Positions 34,604-44,500 of a DNA stretch of 64,000 nt are shown here, one piece after another. This DNA comes from Nostoc sp. UHCC 0702 (GTDB lineage: Bacteria > Cyanobacteriota > Cyanobacteriia > Cyanobacteriales > Nostocaceae). Every line of letters begins with the position of its first letter. Position 1 is the stretch's first letter. Location: contig CP071065.1 in assembly GCA_017164015.1 (NCBI GenBank), positions 6,152,091 through 6,216,090 of the forward strand, given 5' to 3'. The position numbers were made by a program, and so were the translations under genes. Under the pieces are notes generated by a model. The model searched no databases. It had not been told where the DNA came from and saw nothing but the letters and a program-made list of their open reading frames with translations.

Positions 34604-36850
34604 GACACGATACATAATTACTTTGCCTTTCCAATCTTCTTCCACGAATACTAAATACTCTCCATTTGCACGACGAAAAGCCCGGATACCGTGGGGTATA
34701 TCAATCCAGCCACTTTCGCCTGCAACTTCTGGGCCGGGTTTTAATTTTTTTGTTGAAGTTCCTGTCTTGGCATCATAGACATTTACTTCTGCTGTTTTTG
34801 CTGTGACGGTGAATACATAGTCACCAGCTACACTCATAGCTGCGGTAGATATTTCGCGTTTGCCTGTAGTGTCGTAAGGTACTACAATTCGCCACCTGGG
34901 TGTGCGATTTCCTTGACTCCAATTGTCAAAACGGGCAATCTCAGATCCTACAACTTTAGTATCGTCGCCAATGGCTGGATGATCTGCGGTGAAGCCTGAT
35001 AAATACATGGTATCTGTTTCTGGAAAATACTCAATGCGCCGCAAATCAGTAAAGAAGCTGGGATTTTGTTGCTTTTGCATGGAACTATAGGTGTAGATGG
35101 GATTGCCATTTGCATCTAGTCCCTGCAAAGGATAGCGTCGGATACCATCTTGAGTTCGCAAGGTTTTCCAGACATCTCCTTTACTATCTACCCACCATCC
35201 GCCTAAGTAGGGATAATCTTTGCTGCTTTCGTATTCACCTTTGTCAAAGCTACCATTACCGTTTTTATCCCGCCAAATCCATTCTCCTTGTTCTGGTTCA
35301 TGAGGCGGCCAATTTCCCGGCATTGATTGTTTATTTTCGCCATGAGTACCGACGAACATCCCCGCAGGAATCGCAATTGTGCCATCCTTGGCTGGATTAA
35401 AACGATAAATTTGCACAAAGCTGCTGTACATATCTTTGAGGAACAAAAAAGGCTTACCTTTGATGCGGCGCACAAAGGCTGCATCTGGTGATGTATGCAA
35501 GCGCGGGTCTTGAGGATATTTGAAAGCGTTTAATGTATATCCTTTGTAAGTCCATTGCTTACCAGCAGGTTGACTATAGTCCATCAGATAGCGTTCTTGC
35601 TTGGTGAATACATCTATGCCATCGGTACTAGGATCAGCATCGGCGTTATCGACAAATAACAATCCCAACAATTGCCATAGTTGCTTTCCTGGCGGCGAAA
35701 ACTTGCGTAAATCTGTTCCTGATCTGTTGAAACCATTACTATTTACATAAATATTACCTGCTGCATCTGTTCCTACGCCGCTAAGACCGTAAAATTTTAA
35801 AGCTTGGACTTCACCAGGAACACCTGCATATATACCGCCTTTACTGCCGAAAGTACCAACTTGCACTGGCTTATTTTTGATGTCGTAAATCAGCACTTGC
35901 TGACGAGGGCCATTGTCTGCAACTAAAACTCTACCTTGAGGATCAATAGCGATCGCTGTTGGTTGGACAATATCTGCAATCTGTTGGGGCAATTGTTTCC
36001 CTGTCGGGGAATAATGCACAATTTTGGCAGGAGTACTACCTATTTTGTTTTGAATAACCCAGAGATTTTTTTGTTTATCGATAGCGATCGCACCCGGACG
36101 TGCCACACTAAAGCTGCGTAGTTCTTTCATCGTGTCAGTATTGTAGACACGAATCTGGTTACTGGCAGAATCACTCACATATAACTCATTGTTTGCAGTT
36201 GCTAATCCAGTAACTTCGCTTTGAGTACTGGTAATTAACATACTTTTATCCCAACCGCGTCCTTCTTCAAATGGTGCAGGTTTAAAAGATAAATCATAGC
36301 GTCTGACACAGTACCATGTGGTACCATCTGGGGGATAATCTTGATTAATCTTGCCAACTGCTCCCTGAACCATCGCCATGTAAATATATTTATCATTGGC
36401 TGTTATAGCTTTGCCACCAGCACGACTCCAGCCGTGAGTGTCACCCAACCTACCGATAACATTACCATCTTTATATATTCCTGCTTCTGCTCCTCCTTCA
36501 TCCCATTCACTATTGGTATAGACTGTACCATCACTAGCAATATACATTGCTTCTATATAGTTCTGTACCCACTTGTTGCCTCCGCCAAAACTATTACCTA
36601 TCCAAGATGTTTTGTAAGTGGTTGTAGGCACTCCTTTCTGAGATGTTTTGTAGGTGGTTGTAGGCACCCCGTTTACAGTCCAATCTGTTGTCATTTCAAT
36701 GGCAGTAACAACCATTGCAATAGCTAGACTCAGAATTAAAAATTTTACCAAATTGAACTTACGCAAATGTCTAGTTTGGAATAGACGTTTGATATTTTGA
36801 TTGATTTTTTTGTAAACCTTAGCAAACCGTTGTGGTAATTTATTTTGCAT
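34586..36850 (-). CDS. Membrane-anchored beta-propeller (NHL-like) protein
   Basis: About 754 residues; ATG 36850 has GAGGA five bases upstream and is preferred to TTG 36862. Seen: one membrane helix near residues 33-52 (VKFLILSLAIAMVVTAIEM), then an outside part with NHL/SMP30-like blades such as GAIAIDKQKNLWVIQ, TAIAIDPQGRVLVADNG and GVGTDAAGNIYVNSNG. The C-terminal half has EF-hand-like acidic loops (RDKNGNGSFDKGEYE). It probably acts in the periplasm or at the cell surface in binding or lactone hydrolysis. Residues 68-91 include a 12-residue direct duplication (GVPTTTYKTS twice). The final GTGD and stop are read from the simple repeat. Confidence 0.7.
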   Translation of the reverse strand: MQNKLPQRFAKVYKKINQNIKRLFQTRHLRKFNLVKFLILSLAIAMVVTAIEMTTDWTVNGVPTTTYKTSQKGVPTTTYKTSWIGNSFGGGNKWVQNYIEAMYIASDGTVYTNSEWDEGGAEAGIYKDGNVIGRLGDTHGWSRAGGKAITANDKYIYMAMVQGAVGKINQDYPPDGTTWYCVRRYDLSFKPAPFEEGRGWDKSMLITSTQSEVTGLATANNELYVSDSASNQIRVYNTDTMKELRSFSVARPGAIAIDKQKNLWVIQNKIGSTPAKIVHYSPTGKQLPQQIADIVQPTAIAIDPQGRVLVADNGPRQQVLIYDIKNKPVQVGTFGSKGGIYAGVPGEVQALKFYGLSGVGTDAAGNIYVNSNGFNRSGTDLRKFSPPGKQLWQLLGLLFVDNADADPSTDGIDVFTKQERYLMDYSQPAGKQWTYKGYTLNAFKYPQDPRLHTSPDAAFVRRIKGKPFLFLKDMYSSFVQIYRFNPAKDGTIAIPAGMFVGTHGENKQSMPGNWPPHEPEQGEWIWRDKNGNGSFDKGEYESSKDYPYLGGWWVDSKGDVWKTLRTQDGIRRYPLQGLDANGNPIYTYSSMQKQQNPSFFTDLRRIEYFPETDTMYLSGFTADHPAIGDDTKVVGSEIARFDNWSQGNRTPRWRIVVPYDTTGKREISTAAMSVAGDYVFTVTAKTAEVNVYDAKTGTSTKKLKPGPEVAGESGWIDIPHGIRAFRRANGEYLVFVEEDWKGKVIMYRVKGTGD
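36605..36670. repeat. 36-bp in-frame tandem duplication
   Basis: The 30-base segments 36605-36634 and 36641-36670 differ at only two positions and are 36 bases apart, giving two copies of GVPTTTYKTS just after the membrane helix of the propeller protein. The period is a multiple of three, so the reading frame is kept. Confidence 0.85.
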
Positions 36851-36927
36851 ACAATTCCTCAAATTCTCACATGTCTTTTAGTGAAACAAAAGAATCATGA
36901 GATAGTCAGTAGTAAATAAAATGTTTC

Positions 36928-37148
36928 AGAGGATGTTTTAAAAGTTTTGGGCGAATATAATTCGCTACTACACAGGCAAAGTCCACCTTCGTGGACTAAT
37001 GAAAAAGTAAGCATCTCAACCCGCGCAGGCGGGTTTTGTCTGTATAGCCAAGCCACTGCGCTATCGCGGTTCCCCGACAGCCGCGCATGTGGCGCGTGAC
37101 TTCTAGTCGCCAGGGCTAGTCGTAAATTAGACTTTACAAACATCCTCT
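36928..37148. mobile_element. Miniature inverted-repeat element, family 2, copy A
   Basis: 221 bp starting AGAGGATGTTTTAAAAG and ending CTTTACAAACATCCTCT, so the ends are inverted repeats of about 17 bases with few mismatches. Inside are the dispersed hairpin words CTACACAGGCAAAGTCC and AACCCGCGCAGGCGGG, plus a GC-rich segment absent from copy B. No coding capacity. Confidence 0.8.
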
Positions 37149-37777
37149 CAGGAAATGATGCACACTGAAGCTAACAACGAGTATCAAATTATCTTTGTGC
37201 CCACTTTCAATTGATCTACCTCTAGTTATAGCGGTTTTCATCCAAGTTAACTATCAGTTAATAGTAGAGGCAATTTATGAATTGCTTTTACAGCGTACCT
37301 GACTAAATTAAATTGGCTATAAAAACTGATTTGAACTAAATCATAATTTTTGAAACTACATATATACAGTTAGCAAATACTTCATGAGTTTAACTGAATA
37401 TTTACGAATAATTTACCAAAAACATACAAAAACTTTAATTTATTTAATTACATATTATCAGTACTTATATTAACAATTACTCTTTTATTGTCAAAAACTG
37501 TCAATCTAAATACAGAAATATTATGTAAAATCTACTAGCTAGCTTTTTTATAACAACATAAGTGTAATAAATCAATCCCTTGACTCTATTAAAATTTTAG
37601 GAAGTTAATAGTTGTGAATAAAATCTCCATACAAGATGACGCTAAAAATACGGATAATCTAGAAAATTACAGAATATAAGTACTAGCAACATCAATTTAC
37701 TGCTGAATTTCAAAAGGCGGTTGAGCTTGGTGTATAAGTGAACATACGCACCTTAAATACATCATAGGAGACAATTA
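37149..37777 (+). promoter_or_regulatory. AT-rich intergenic leader, no gene
   Basis: About 630 bases, strongly AT-rich, without an open frame above 40 codons that looks coding. It probably holds the promoter and 5' leader of the glycosyltransferase at 37778. No specific box identified. Confidence 0.35.
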
Positions 37778-38953
37778 GTGGAAAATAAAAAAGAAAATAT
37801 TAATTCAGCATCTGCATCAATACTCGCCCTTGGAATAGGCTGGTTTCCTAAAACGCCTGGAGGACTAGAAAGGTATATTTATGAACTCACTCATAGTTTG
37901 GCAGCAAATCAAGACCAGGTAGAATTATGTGGAGTTGGTCTACCAGAAATAGAATTGAATGTACCAATAAAGTTGACCAACCTAGCTTCTCCAGATACTG
38001 CAATATGGCAACGACTGTGGTCTATTCGCACTAATTTTCAGAAAACAAGAGTAAGTAAACCTGATGCCATTAATTTGCATTTTGCATTATACAGCTTTCC
38101 TATTTTGGATATTTTACCCAAAGGCGTGCCGATTACATTTAATTTTCACGGCCCTTGGGCATCTGAAAGTCAGCAGGAAACGATTGATAATAAATTGAGT
38201 CTTTTTTTGAAGCGTCAGTTAATAGAAAAAAGGACTTATAATAGCTGCGATCGCTTTATTGTTCTCAGCAAAGCATTCGGTAAAATATTACATCAAGATT
38301 ATCAAGTTCCCTGGAGTAAAATTCATGTTATTCCAGGTGGAGTTAATATTGATTGGTTTAAACCAAACTTATCCTCTCAGGAGGCTTGTCAACAATTAAA
38401 CTGGCCTGATAATCGCCGGATATTATTTACATCCCGCCGTTTAGTAAATCGAACAGGAGTAGATAAATTACTGCAAGCGATCGCAAGTATTAAACCTAAA
38501 ATTCCTGATGTTTGGTTAGCAGTTGCTGGTCGTGGTCACATGCAAGCTACACTTGAACAACAAGCCAGAGATTTGGGGTTAGAAAATAACGTTAAATTTT
38601 TAGGTTTTTTAGCTGATGAGCAATTACCGATAGCTTATCAAGCAGCAGAATTGACTATTATGCCTAGTCAATCTTTTGAAGGTTTTGGATTAGCTGTATT
38701 AGAATCTTTAGCCTGTGGAACTCCAGTTTTATGTACTCCTATTGGTGGAATGCCAGAAATTTTACTACCCTTTTCTCCAGAATTAATTACTGCTTCCACC
38801 GAAGCCTCAGCTATTGCCGAAAAATTAGAACAGATACTATTGGGAAATTTACAAATTCCTTCACGTCAAGCCTGCCGCCACTACACCATAACTAATTTTG
38901 ATTGGAATAAAATAGCCCAACAAGTGCGTCATGTTCTTTTAGAGGATGTTTGA
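37778..38953 (+). CDS. Family 4 glycosyltransferase, 3' end formed by inserted element
   Basis: 391 residues from GTG, with TAGGAG seven bases upstream. Seen: GWFPKTPGGLERYIYEL near residue 22, FNFHGPWA near 125, ILFTSRRLVNRTGVDKLL near 213 and FEGFGLAVLESLACGTPVL near 304. The fold looks complete. The last three codons and stop (GAG GAT GTT TGA) lie within the left terminal repeat of a miniature element that begins at 38941, so the native C-terminus has been replaced or trimmed. Confidence 0.86.
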   Translation: MENKKENINSASASILALGIGWFPKTPGGLERYIYELTHSLAANQDQVELCGVGLPEIELNVPIKLTNLASPDTAIWQRLWSIRTNFQKTRVSKPDAINLHFALYSFPILDILPKGVPITFNFHGPWASESQQETIDNKLSLFLKRQLIEKRTYNSCDRFIVLSKAFGKILHQDYQVPWSKIHVIPGGVNIDWFKPNLSSQEACQQLNWPDNRRILFTSRRLVNRTGVDKLLQAIASIKPKIPDVWLAVAGRGHMQATLEQQARDLGLENNVKFLGFLADEQLPIAYQAAELTIMPSQSFEGFGLAVLESLACGTPVLCTPIGGMPEILLPFSPELITASTEASAIAEKLEQILLGNLQIPSRQACRHYTITNFDWNKIAQQVRHVLLEDV

Positions 38954-39089
38954 GAAGCGGATCAAATTTGCTCCTACACAAACGAAGTACGCTTACGCGG
39001 TAAACACGAAAAATCAAAGTTTTCTCTGGTTTAGACGCGACTTTTATCTGCCAAGCAAAATAATAAATTAGACTTTTCAAACATCCTCT
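38941..39089. mobile_element. Miniature inverted-repeat element, family 2, copy B
   Basis: 149 bp starting AGAGGATGTTTGAGAAG and ending CTTTTCAAACATCCTCT; these ends are inverted repeats matching at 16 of 17 positions. The core shares CTACACAAACGAAGT and ACGCGG with copy A. It overlaps the end of the upstream glycosyltransferase gene. Confidence 0.85.
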
Positions 39090-39103
39090 TAGCTAAAGCT
39101 TTT

Positions 39104-39156
39104 AACTCCTAACTCCTAACTCCTAACTCCTAACTCCTAACTTTTAACTCCTAACT
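39104..39156. repeat. Heptamer repeat AACTCCT
   Basis: Seven or so AACTCCT units, the reverse complement of the AGGAGTT array at the window start. It ends right at the start codon of the next gene and takes the place where a Shine-Dalgarno sequence would be expected. Confidence 0.9.
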
Positions 39157-39157
39157 T

Positions 39158-40309
39158 ATGAAAATTCTATTTTTAGACCAAAGTGGTAAACCAGGCGGTG
39201 CAGAATTGTGTTTAATAGATATTGCTAAACCTTATTGCGATCGCTCTTTGGTAGGCTTATTTGCAGATGGCCCTTTTAGAACTTTACTACAACAGCATCA
39301 GATCCCTGTAGAAGTTTTCGCAACCCAACCAATTCAAGTTCGCAAACAAAGCAATTTAATACAAGCATTCTTGAGTTTAGGACAACTTGCACCTCTGCTT
39401 GCTAAAGTCGTACAAAGAGCTAGTGAACACGATTTAATCTACGCCAATACACAAAAAGCCTTAGTTATTGGTGCATTAGCTAGTTTTTTAACCCGTCGCC
39501 CCTTAGTGTATCATTTACATGATATTCTTTCCCAAGAACATTTCAGCCAAACTAATCTTCGAGTTGCTGTTAACCTAGCCAATCATTTTGCATCGTTAGT
39601 AATTGCCAATTCCCAAGCTAGTCAAAAAGCCTTTGTGCAAGCAGGAGGACGCGCAGAACTGACTACAATTGTCTATAACGGCTTTGAAGTGAAGAATTAT
39701 CAAACTTGTGAGTCTGATGCCAAACAATTGCGGCAACAGTTAGGACTAGAAGGTAAATTTGTAGTTGGACATTTCAGCCGACTTGCACCTTGGAAAGGGC
39801 AGCATATTTTAATTTCTGCCCTTGCTGAATGTCCGCCAGAAGTAACAGCAATTTTAGTCGGTGATGCACTGTTTGGTGAACAAGATTATGTCAAACAATT
39901 ACATCAACAAGTTGCTGCACTTGGACTAGAAAACCGTGTCAAATTTTTAGGATTTCGTTCAGATATTCCTCAGTTAATGGCAGATTGTAACTTAGTAGCA
40001 CACACTTCCACTTCTCCAGAACCCTTTGGTAGAGTTATTGTTGAAGCGATGCTATGTGGAAAACCTGTGGTTGCAGCCAAAGCTGGCGGTGCAATAGAAT
40101 TAGTAGAACACGGCATTAATGGTTTTCTTGTGACACCAGGAGAACCCCAAGAACTTGCACAAGTAATTAACAATTGTCTTCAAGAAATAGAGACAACTGC
40201 AACTATAGCCAGTAATGCCAAAACTAGCGCTAGTCAGCGTTTTGATGTGACAGCTATTAATCAACAAATCGCTCAATTGTTATTAAGCAAATTTAATATT
40301 GATCAATAA
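39158..40309 (+). CDS. Family 4 glycosyltransferase
   Basis: 383 residues. Seen: MKILFLDQSGKPGGAELCLIDIA, LVYHLHDILSQEHF near 124, VVGHFSRLAPWKGQHILI near 204 and PEPFGRVIVEAMLCGKPVV near 289. The short leader is a heptamer array and lacks a clear ribosome-binding site. It forms a pair with the transferase upstream, now separated by a miniature element. Confidence 0.87.
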   Translation: MKILFLDQSGKPGGAELCLIDIAKPYCDRSLVGLFADGPFRTLLQQHQIPVEVFATQPIQVRKQSNLIQAFLSLGQLAPLLAKVVQRASEHDLIYANTQKALVIGALASFLTRRPLVYHLHDILSQEHFSQTNLRVAVNLANHFASLVIANSQASQKAFVQAGGRAELTTIVYNGFEVKNYQTCESDAKQLRQQLGLEGKFVVGHFSRLAPWKGQHILISALAECPPEVTAILVGDALFGEQDYVKQLHQQVAALGLENRVKFLGFRSDIPQLMADCNLVAHTSTSPEPFGRVIVEAMLCGKPVVAAKAGGAIELVEHGINGFLVTPGEPQELAQVINNCLQEIETTATIASNAKTSASQRFDVTAINQQIAQLLLSKFNIDQ

Positions 40310-41563
40310 TTTAGTATTATACACTAACACTAGTAGTTCACCAAACCAAGATTGCCAGGTAAAGGTAAGGAGTAGGCTTCGCCGTAAACGTCAGCCGAAC
40401 GGGAGTGAGGAAAGCGTTTTTTCTGTTTTTTACATTTACTTAGCCCCAGCAAACTTGGCTTGACAAAGTACTAGATTGATGCGTACTGGGTACTAAGTTG
40501 CGTTCAGAAATAGCTTCTGGAAATGAGCAAGTAACATTCCTCTTATCTTTTTCATCTTCCTCACGACCTTTGAATGAACTCAGTACAAGTCCGCTTAAAT
40601 ATTTTTTATTAAGTTTAGATGAATTTTTATTTGTTTGGATGAAAATAGTAGACATGAAATACATAAGCTGAAGTTATCAAAATTTATTATTTGTGAACAA
40701 AGAAAATATTTTTGTATAAGAATAATTAAAAAAAAGTAATTAAACAAATAATTGGTTTCTAAATCATGTATGGCAATTTTGAAAAGAAACCAGTATTTCT
40801 CTGGAAAGACTCAGTTGCTACTTAAAGTATTCTCAAAAAGATAAAAAATTATCTTTACTAGGATATTGAAGCTTTAGTAAAGAAAAATACAGGTAATTCT
40901 ATTTGTGATAAATAAATGACTATAGCAATCCGAAATCATTCGTGAGATGGGAAAATGCTCTTAAGCTTATAAATACCTAGTTTTTATCTTTGTATTCTCT
41001 TACGTTTCAATTCAGATTGCTATACCACTGATCAAATAAGAACTGGAGAAAATAGCCAAAATCGATTGAATGAAAACGAATTGTACAATTTTATTGGTCA
41101 AAAACTGACCCAAAATGCCCCTAAATTAGGCTTTAATCCTTAAAATATAAGGCTTATGGATTAATTTGAGGACATATCTATTAAATGCTTAGTAAAGATT
41201 AACAAAACATCGAGCAGAATTTGAGTCTAGCCTTAATAACCTATCAAGCAGGTAAAGGCTTTTTTATCGGCTTGCAAACAAACGGGAAACTATCAGTATT
41301 TGAACGCACCTTTGAATGGTGCATGGGTTTGTTCATTCGGTGCAAATCGAGGGGGCGGTACTGGAATTATAGGACGTGGTGGGCGTAGTTTCATGGCGAT
41401 CGGGTGGTTGAGTGACGAGATTCGGCGCATGGTGAGGGTGGGATGAGTAGCAATTTAAGGACTTCCAAGAAAAAAAATATCCCACTGCTCATAATCAACA
41501 ATCATCAGTCAACAACTTCACGACCAACAACATAAGCAAAAACAACTTGGAAAATCAACAACA
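40310..41563. other. Long AT-rich intergenic region
   Basis: About 1250 bases. It holds a degenerate palindromic repeat at 40372-40420 (GTAGGCTTCGCCGT...), a small inverted-repeat element at 40921-41024 and otherwise AT-rich sequence. Around 41280-41450 the base composition rises and an open stretch reads SFGANRGGGTGIIGRGGRSF..., but without start or relatives I know. The last 100 bases lead into the surface-protein gene. Confidence 0.5.
40921..41024. mobile_element. Possible 104-bp miniature inverted-repeat element
   Basis: Begins TATAGCAATCCGA and ends TCAGATTGCTATA, 13-base inverted ends with one mismatch. The inside is AT-rich with no coding frame. The TATAGCAAT word is common at the ends of small dispersed elements in cyanobacteria. 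Confidence 0.5.
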
Positions 41564-44500
41564 ATGGTAAATTCAGTTTTGAATCTATCTGACCTCAACG
41601 GTAGTAACGGCTTTGTAATTAAGGGCATTAATGCAGGTGACAGTGCAGGTGATATCAACGGCGACGGCATCGACGACCTGATTATCGGGCCATCAGGTGC
41701 CAGGTCAAGCTACGTGGTATTTGGCAGCAGCAGTGGCTTTAGTGCCAGTTTCAACCTCTCGTCTCTTGATGGCAGCAACGGCTTTGTGATTAACGCCATT
41801 GACCCAGGTGACGGCTCACGCTTTTCCGTCAGCAATGCAGGCGATATCAACGGCGACGGCATCGACGACGTGATTATCGGGGCACCCTTTGCCGAACCCA
41901 ACGGGAAGTATAGTGCAGGAAAAAGCTACGTGGTGTTTGGCAGCAGCAGCGGCTTTGCAGCCAGCCTTAACCTCTCGTCCCTGGATGGCAGCAACGGCTT
42001 CGTGATTAACGGTATTGATTTTTATGACGGCTCAGGCTTTTCCGTCAGCAATGCGGGGGACATCAATGGCGACGGCATCGACGACGTGATTATCGGGGCA
42101 ATTGGTTTCCCCCGGAATAACCCGCCTCCCGCAGAGGAGAGCTACGTGGTGTTTGGCAGCAGCAGCGGCTTTAGTGCCAGTCTCAACCTCTTGTCGTTGG
42201 ATGGCAGCAATGGCTTTGTGATTAACCGCATTAATCGGGCTGACTACTCAGGCTACTCCGTCAGCGGTGCGGGGGACATCAATGGCGACGGCATTGATGA
42301 CCTGATTATCGGGGCACCACGTGCCGACGCCAACGGACAAAGGAGAGCAGGGTCAAGCTACGTGGTGTTTGGCAGCAGCAGTGGCTTTGGAGCCAGTCTC
42401 AACCTCTCTGACCTGAATGGCAGCAACGGCTTTGTGATTAACGGCATTGATGCGTATGACAGTTCAGGCTTTTCCGTCAGCAGTGCGGGGGACATCAATG
42501 GTGACGGCATCGATGACCTGATTATCGGGGCATCAAGTGCCTCCCTCAACGGTCAGTATAGTGTAGGGTCAAGCTACGTGGTGTTTGGCAGCACCAGTGG
42601 CTTTGGAGCCAGTCTCAACCTCTCTGACCTGAATGGCAGCAACGGCTTCGTGATTAACGGCATTGATGCGCTTGACCGCTTAGGCAGTTCCGTCAGCAGT
42701 GCGGGGGACATCAATGGCGACGGCTTCGATGACCTGATTATCGGGGCACCAGGTGCCGATCCCAACGGTCAGAATTATGCAGGGTCAAGCTACGTGGTGT
42801 TTGGCAGCAGCAGTGGCTTTGGAGCCAGTCTCAACCTCTCTGACCTGAATGGCAGCAACGGCTTCGTAATTAACGGCATTGATGCGTATGACTATTCAGG
42901 CCGCTCTGTCAGCGGTGCAGGAGATATCAACGGCGACGGCTTCGACGACCTGATTATCGGGGCATTAGCCGGCGAGAGCTATGTGGTGTTTGGCTTTGCT
43001 ACGCCTAATCAACCGCCAGTTGCAGTTAATGACACGGCAACGACTGATGAAGAGACTGCTGTTAACATAGCGGTCTTAGCCAACGATAACAACCCGCCAA
43101 CAATTACAGGTGTTAATTTTAATGCGATCGCTGTTGGCACTCCTATTACCTTGGCTTCCGGTGCCTTACTTACCCTTAATGCTGATGGCACTTTCACCTA
43201 CGACCCCAATGGTCAATTTGAAAGTTTGGCTGTCGGTCAAACGGCGACTGACAGCTTTGCCTACAATGCCAGCGATGGCAGCGTTACTAATACAGCTACC
43301 GTCACCTTGACCATTAACGGCGTTAATGATGCACCCAAGGTTGTTTCAGTTTTTAACCTCTCGTCTCTCAACGGCAGTAACGGCTTCCTAATTAACAGCA
43401 TTAATGTGTTTGACAGCTTAGGCAGTTCCGTCAGCAGTGCGGGGGACATCAATGGCGACGGCTTCGATGACCTGATTATCGGGGCACCAGGTGCCGATCC
43501 CAACGGTCAGAATTATGCAGGGTCAAGCTACGTGGTGTTTGGCAGCAGCAGTGGCTTTGGAGCTAGTCTCAACCTCTTGTCGTTGAATGGCAGCAACGGC
43601 TTCGTGATTAACGGCATTAATAGCGGTGACTTTTCAGGCGGCTCCGTCAGCAGTGCGGGGGACATCAACGGCGACGGCTTCGATGACCTGATTATCGGGG
43701 CAGTTACTGCCTCCCCCAACGGTCAGTTTCGTGCAGGGTCAAGCTACGTGGTGTTTGGCAGCAGTAGTGGCTTTGCAGCCAGTCTCAACCTCTTGTCGTT
43801 GAATGGCAGCAACGGCTTTGTGATTAACGGCATTAATAGGTATGACTACTCAGGCAGCTCTGTCAGCAGTGCGGGGGACATCAACGGCGACGGCATTGAT
43901 GACCTGATTATCGGGGCACCACGTGCCCGGTCAAGTTATGTGGTGTTTGGCAGCAGCAGTGGCTTTGCAGCCAATCTCAACCTCTCTGACCTGAATGGCA
44001 GCAACGGCTTTGTGATTAACGTCTCAGGTAGCTCCGTCAGCAATGCGGGGGATATCAACGGTGACGGCATCGACGACGTGATTATCGGGGCACCCTTTGC
44101 CGACCCCAATGGACAGTATAATGCAGGGTCAAGCTACGTGGTGTTTGGCAGCAGCAGTGGCTTTGGAGCTAGTCTCAACCTCTTGTCGTTGAATGGCAGC
44201 AACGGCTTCGTGATTAACGGCATTGATGCGTATGACGCCTCAGGTAGCTCCGTCAGCAATACGGGGGACATCAACGGTGACGGCATCGATGACCTGATTA
44301 TCGGGGCACTAGGTGGCGACCCCAACGGTCAGAATTATGCAGGGTCAAGCTACGTGGTGTTTGGCAGCAGCAGTGGCTTTGCAGCCAGTCTCAACCTCTC
44401 TGACTTGAATGGCAGCAACGGCTTCGTGATTAACGGCATTAATAGGGGTAACTTCTCAGGCTTCTCCTCCATCAGCGGTGCGGGGGATATCAACGGCGAC

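Noticed and set aside
36895..37143. 82-codon minus-strand frame
   Set aside because: It lies almost wholly inside a miniature element and reads its palindromic repeats.
40440..40664. 74-codon minus-strand frame in the long gap
   Set aside because: No ribosome-binding site, domain or codon pattern supports it.
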